DNA of 64,000 bases. It comes from CALZIK01 sp945787635 (GTDB taxonomy: Bacteria; Acidobacteriota; Thermoanaerobaculia; Multivoradales; JAHEKO01). Of this stretch, positions 61,376 through 64,000 are shown one piece after another. The notes beneath the pieces are model-generated. The model searched no databases. It was given only the letters and a program-made list of their open reading frames with translations, and was not told the DNA's origin. Position numbers and translations under genes: made by a program. Every line of letters begins with the position of its first letter. The stretch's first letter is position 1. The stretch spans positions 62,001 to 126,000 of the forward strand of contig CAMYNM010000001.1 in assembly GCA_947259725.1 (NCBI GenBank), in the 5' to 3' direction.

Positions 61376-62701
61376 CTAGCGGCCATCCGAGCCGAGGTAC
61401 GCGAGGGTCAGACCGACCATCGCCCGCACGCCAACCCCGAGGCGGCTGTCGTCGACGTGGAAATCCGGCGTGTGATGGTCGGCGGCGGTTTCCGGCGCGG
61501 TATCCGCCGGCCGGCCCCCTAGAGTGAAGTAGAGCCCCGGTACTTTCCTGGAGAAAAAGGAGAAATCCTCAGCGCCGGTGTCGGCTGAGATCAAGTGGAG
61601 GTTCCCGGAGCCGGCGGCTTCCTCCAGAACCGGCACCATCCGCGCCGTCAGCTCCGGGTCGTTGTAGGTCACCGGATAGGACATCGTCATCGGGATCTCG
61701 ACCTCGACCGTGGCGCCCATGCTCTCGGCGACCCGCGTGGCTATCGTCCGTACCCGCTCGTGGATCTCGAGGCGCACGTCGGGATCGAGCGCCCGGATCG
61801 TGCCGATGATCTCGACCTTCTCGGGCACGATGTTCGAGCGCACGCCACCGTGAATGCTTCCGACGGTCACCACCGCGGCGCTTTCGGTGAGCTTGAGGTT
61901 CCGGCTGACGATGGTCTGAAGGGCGTTGATGATCTGCGCCGAGGTCACGATCGGATCGACGCCCATCCACGGAGCCGCTCCGTGCGACTGTTTGCCGGTA
62001 ACCGTGATCTTGTAGTCGTCGGCGCTTGCCCACATGCCACCCGGGCGGTAGCCGATGTGCCCGGCCTCGAGCAGCGCGTCGATGTGAAGCGCGAACGCCG
62101 CATCGACGTCAGGGTCCTTCAAGACCCCCTCGCGCTCCATCAGATCGGCGCCTCCTTCCTCGCCCGGAGGCGGCCCCTCTTCGGCGGGCTGGAACAGGAA
62201 TTTGACCGTGCCCGGCAGTTCGTCGCGTAGCGCCGCCAGGACCTCGGCCGCGCCCATCAGGATCGCCACGTGGGCGTCATGGCCGCAGGCGTGCATGACG
62301 CCCACCTCCTGTCCGCCGTAAACCGTGGTCTCCTTCGAAGCGAAGGGCAGATCGTTGCGCTCGGTCACCGGCAATCCGTCCATGTCGGCGCGGAGCGCGA
62401 CCACGGGACCCGGCTCGCCGCCGACCAGAACACCGACCACACCCGTGTGCGCCACGCCGGTCTTGACCTCGAGCCCCAGACCTTCCAGGTGCTTGGCCAC
62501 CGTCTCGGCGGTCTTGAACTCGCGATTGCCGAGCTCCGGAAACTGATGAAAGTGCCGGCGCCATTCGACCACCCGGGCCTCGACCGCCGCGCACAATGAC
62601 TCGGTCTCGGCATCCAAGACGGCCGACCCGGCCGGCGATGCCGAAAGCGCAGGAAACCACACGATCAAACCCGCCGCCAGCAATTTGCGTCTAGAACCCA
62701 T
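61376..62701 (-). CDS. M20D family metallo-amidohydrolase, exported
   Basis: 441 residues with a short signal peptide (~5-27). The M20D peptidase/amidohydrolase fold has RRHFHQFPELGNREF, RADMDGLPVTE, metal-binding MHACGHDAHVAIL (Cys/His) and FLFQPAEEGPPPGEEGGA (Glu), plus a dimerisation domain in the middle. Relatives hydrolyse N-acyl amino acids, hippurate or peptides. The substrate is unknown. The ATG at 62701 has GGAGGAGC immediately upstream and starts the signal peptide. It is divergent from the DoxX gene. Confidence 0.92.
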   Translation of the reverse strand: MGSRRKLLAAGLIVWFPALSASPAGSAVLDAETESLCAAVEARVVEWRRHFHQFPELGNREFKTAETVAKHLEGLGLEVKTGVAHTGVVGVLVGGEPGPVVALRADMDGLPVTERNDLPFASKETTVYGGQEVGVMHACGHDAHVAILMGAAEVLAALRDELPGTVKFLFQPAEEGPPPGEEGGADLMEREGVLKDPDVDAAFALHIDALLEAGHIGYRPGGMWASADDYKITVTGKQSHGAAPWMGVDPIVTSAQIINALQTIVSRNLKLTESAAVVTVGSIHGGVRSNIVPEKVEIIGTIRALDPDVRLEIHERVRTIATRVAESMGATVEVEIPMTMSYPVTYNDPELTARMVPVLEEAAGSGNLHLISADTGAEDFSFFSRKVPGLYFTLGGRPADTAPETAADHHTPDFHVDDSRLGVGVRAMVGLTLAYLGSDGR

Positions 62702-62788
62702 GTGCTCCTCCGTGATTCCGAGTTCCGCCGAGCATACCGGGCCGCGGTCGAGCCGCAGGCTAGAATCCGCGGACACAAGGAGAATCCA

Positions 62789-63190
62789 ATGCAAGGAATC
62801 GCCAGCAAGTATCGGGAACAGACCTACGCGCTCATGCGCATCGTCGTGGGCTTTCTATTCTCTTGCCACGGTGCGCGAAAGATACTCGGACTCTTCGGAG
62901 GAATGGACGGCGAAGGAGCCACCGCCGACCTCTTTTCCCAGATCGGCCTCGCGGGCGCCATCGAGCTTGTCGGGGGTCTGGCGGTCGCCCTCGGCGTCTT
63001 CACCGGCTGGGCGGCCTTCCTGTCGAGCGGCCTCATGGCGGTCGCCTACTTCAAGGCCCATCAGGGACAGGGCACGCTACCGATTCAGAACGGCGGCGAG
63101 CTCGCGGCAGCCTACTCGTTCTTGTTTCTGTTCATTACCGCGCGCGGCTCCGGCATCTGGAGCCTCGGCGGATTACTCAAGAAATCCTAG
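62789..63190 (+). CDS. DoxX family membrane protein
   Basis: 133 residues with four transmembrane helices (ALMRIVVGFLFSCHGARKI; IELVGGLAVALGVFTGWAAF; AFLSSGLMAVAYF; AAYSFLFLFITARG), the standard DoxX/DUF417-type layout. The family includes quinol oxidase subunits and uncharacterised proteins linked to oxidative stress and detoxification. The function is not specified here. AAGGAG lies before the ATG. It is followed 10 bp later by an exported protein gene. Confidence 0.88.
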   Translation: MQGIASKYREQTYALMRIVVGFLFSCHGARKILGLFGGMDGEGATADLFSQIGLAGAIELVGGLAVALGVFTGWAAFLSSGLMAVAYFKAHQGQGTLPIQNGGELAAAYSFLFLFITARGSGIWSLGGLLKKS

Positions 63191-63200
63191 GAGAAGCCAC

Positions 63201-63755
63201 ATGAGCCTCACGCGCATCGTCTCGAGACCTATTCTTCGTTACGCGATCACCCTCGCGGCGGCCCTGGTGCTGCTTTCGGCCGTGAGCAGCGCAGATGATC
63301 GCTTTCAACTCAGCTCCGTGTTCTTGTATCCCTCGAAGCCCCTGAAACCCAAGAAGCTCGATCAAGGACTTGCCGACCTGCGCGTCCCGAAGGACATCGA
63401 CCAGAACGCGCCCTTGGGACTCAGCTGCCGGCTCAACGCCCAGCTTTCCGAGAACAACGAATTCAAGCCGATCAAGGGCGCAAGCGCGGTTTGGGAGACC
63501 GCTCTCTACATTCTCGACCACTCGAGCTCGTCGTTCGAAGTTCTGGACGTCGCCGACGGGACTCTGAAGACCAACGAGTTTGGCAGCGCCTTCATGAACA
63601 TACCCGTGCCGCCGGACATCGCGGCGGCCATCTTCACGGACGGCTTCGAGTCCGGTGACGTGACAGCCTGGTTCGTCACGGACTTTAGGCCCAAGAAGGG
63701 CAAGAAGCTCAATTATTTCGAACTCGGGTGCGAGTTGTCGGAAAGGGACCGGTAA
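63201..63755 (+). CDS. Exported protein of unknown function with FESGD motif
   Basis: 184 residues with a signal peptide (to SSADDRF). The mature part is unrecognised. Near the C-terminus it has IFTDGFESGDVTAWF, a motif found, as far as I recall, at the ends or domain borders of many exported proteins from Acidobacteriota and some Gammaproteobacteria, whose role is unclear. No catalytic motif was found. It follows the DoxX gene by 10 bp with a GGAGAAG ribosome site. Confidence 0.7.
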   Translation: MSLTRIVSRPILRYAITLAAALVLLSAVSSADDRFQLSSVFLYPSKPLKPKKLDQGLADLRVPKDIDQNAPLGLSCRLNAQLSENNEFKPIKGASAVWETALYILDHSSSSFEVLDVADGTLKTNEFGSAFMNIPVPPDIAAAIFTDGFESGDVTAWFVTDFRPKKGKKLNYFELGCELSERDR

Positions 63756-63782
63756 TAGGCCCAGCAGCCCGGCGCAGATGAT

Positions 63783-64000
63783 CTACTTCGGCCGCAGCAC
63801 CGAGAAGGCATCGGTATCGTCGTCCACCTTCTCTCCGACCGAGCTCCCGCAGCGGGTGCAGAGGTAGTCGTACTTGTTGCCCGACGGCAGCACCAGCAGG
63901 AGGCGCCTGCGCACCGGCTGCGCCTGACGGCACTTCGGGCAGAACAGCTCGGATGCCTCGAACTCGTCATAGTCAGGACGCCGTGCGCCGTGCGACCGCT
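63783..64000 (-). CDS. Small zinc-ribbon protein (5' end beyond the window)
   Basis: 72 codons are visible, reading RSHGARRPDYDEF to the stop. Two CXXC knuckles (CPKC and CTRC, ~31 residues apart) form a zinc ribbon with a VRRRLLLVLPSGNKYDYL strand region between them. The frame is open to the window edge, so the start is outside. It resembles small cytoplasmic zinc-ribbon proteins of unknown role. It converges with the FESGD-motif gene. Confidence 0.7.
   Translation of the reverse strand, partial: RSHGARRPDYDEFEASELFCPKCRQAQPVRRRLLLVLPSGNKYDYLCTRCGSSVGEKVDDDTDAFSVLRPK

Overview
The window is GC-rich, densely packed bacterial chromosome from a didermic organism: an outer-membrane beta-barrel, lipoproteins and many exported c-type cytochromes. 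The mix fits a member of the Acidobacteriota (Thermoanaerobaculia or Holophagae-like) or a related deltaproteobacterial-type lineage. It includes TMTC-like TPR glycosyltransferases, an SGNH-TPR protein, an exported protein with an FESGD motif, an ICL2-type isocitrate lyase, AceK, separate GlyQ/GlyS and MgtE. The taxonomic call is inference. No rRNA, tRNA, CRISPR array or complete insertion sequence was seen.

The outstanding region is 3441-17030. Two hexaheme cytochromes with the heme spacing and signature segments of Geobacter OmcS, the subunit of extracellular cytochrome nanowires, bracket what looks like a complete export and assembly set. In order these are an outer-membrane beta-barrel, two CsgG/TolB-N-like proteins (one a lipoprotein), a double-parvulin foldase, a 26-heme and a 16-heme cytochrome, and two beta-propeller proteins (one with an NTF2-like tail). 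Together the four cytochromes carry 54 CXXCH motifs. Most junctions from 6908 to 17030 are ATGA/TTGA overlaps, so the set is probably translationally coupled. A textbook sigma-54 promoter (3363-3378) precedes the first OmcS-like gene, and a strong intrinsic terminator (4565-4607) separates that gene from the assembly genes.

Converging on this operon from the right is a minus-strand set (24479 to 17014): a histidine kinase with a CXXCH heme motif in its periplasmic sensor, an NtrC-type sigma-54 activator, a degenerate receiver, an SGNH-TPR protein and a TMTC-like membrane glycosyltransferase. The kinase and activator are candidate regulators of the sigma-54 nanowire promoter.

24.5-29.5 kb holds a lipoprotein, an EamA transporter, asnS, an aminotransferase, an NTF2-like lipoprotein related to the tail of the nanowire beta-propeller, and a MITE-like element with 34-bp inverted repeats. 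29.7-42.1 kb is a long minus-strand housekeeping run read mgtE-recO-glyQ-glyS-ppdK-pdxH-rlmN-mutL-rnc. 42.2-46.3 kb encodes envelope/secreted proteins (VWA-FHA protein, DUF1566-type protein, zinc metalloprotease).

46.4-56.5 kb carries the glyoxylate shunt (aceK; aceB-aceA) interrupted by a TIR-NB-ARC-TPR (NLR-like) protein with a gamma-glutamylcyclotransferase-like partner, and by a KirBac potassium-channel remnant. The rest (56.6-64 kb) holds a CBS protein, an internally deleted esterase, a PQQ-type propeller, a cNMP-PilZ protein, a YfcC/DcuC carrier, an M20 amidohydrolase, a DoxX protein, an exported protein of unknown function and the end of a zinc-ribbon gene that runs off the edge.
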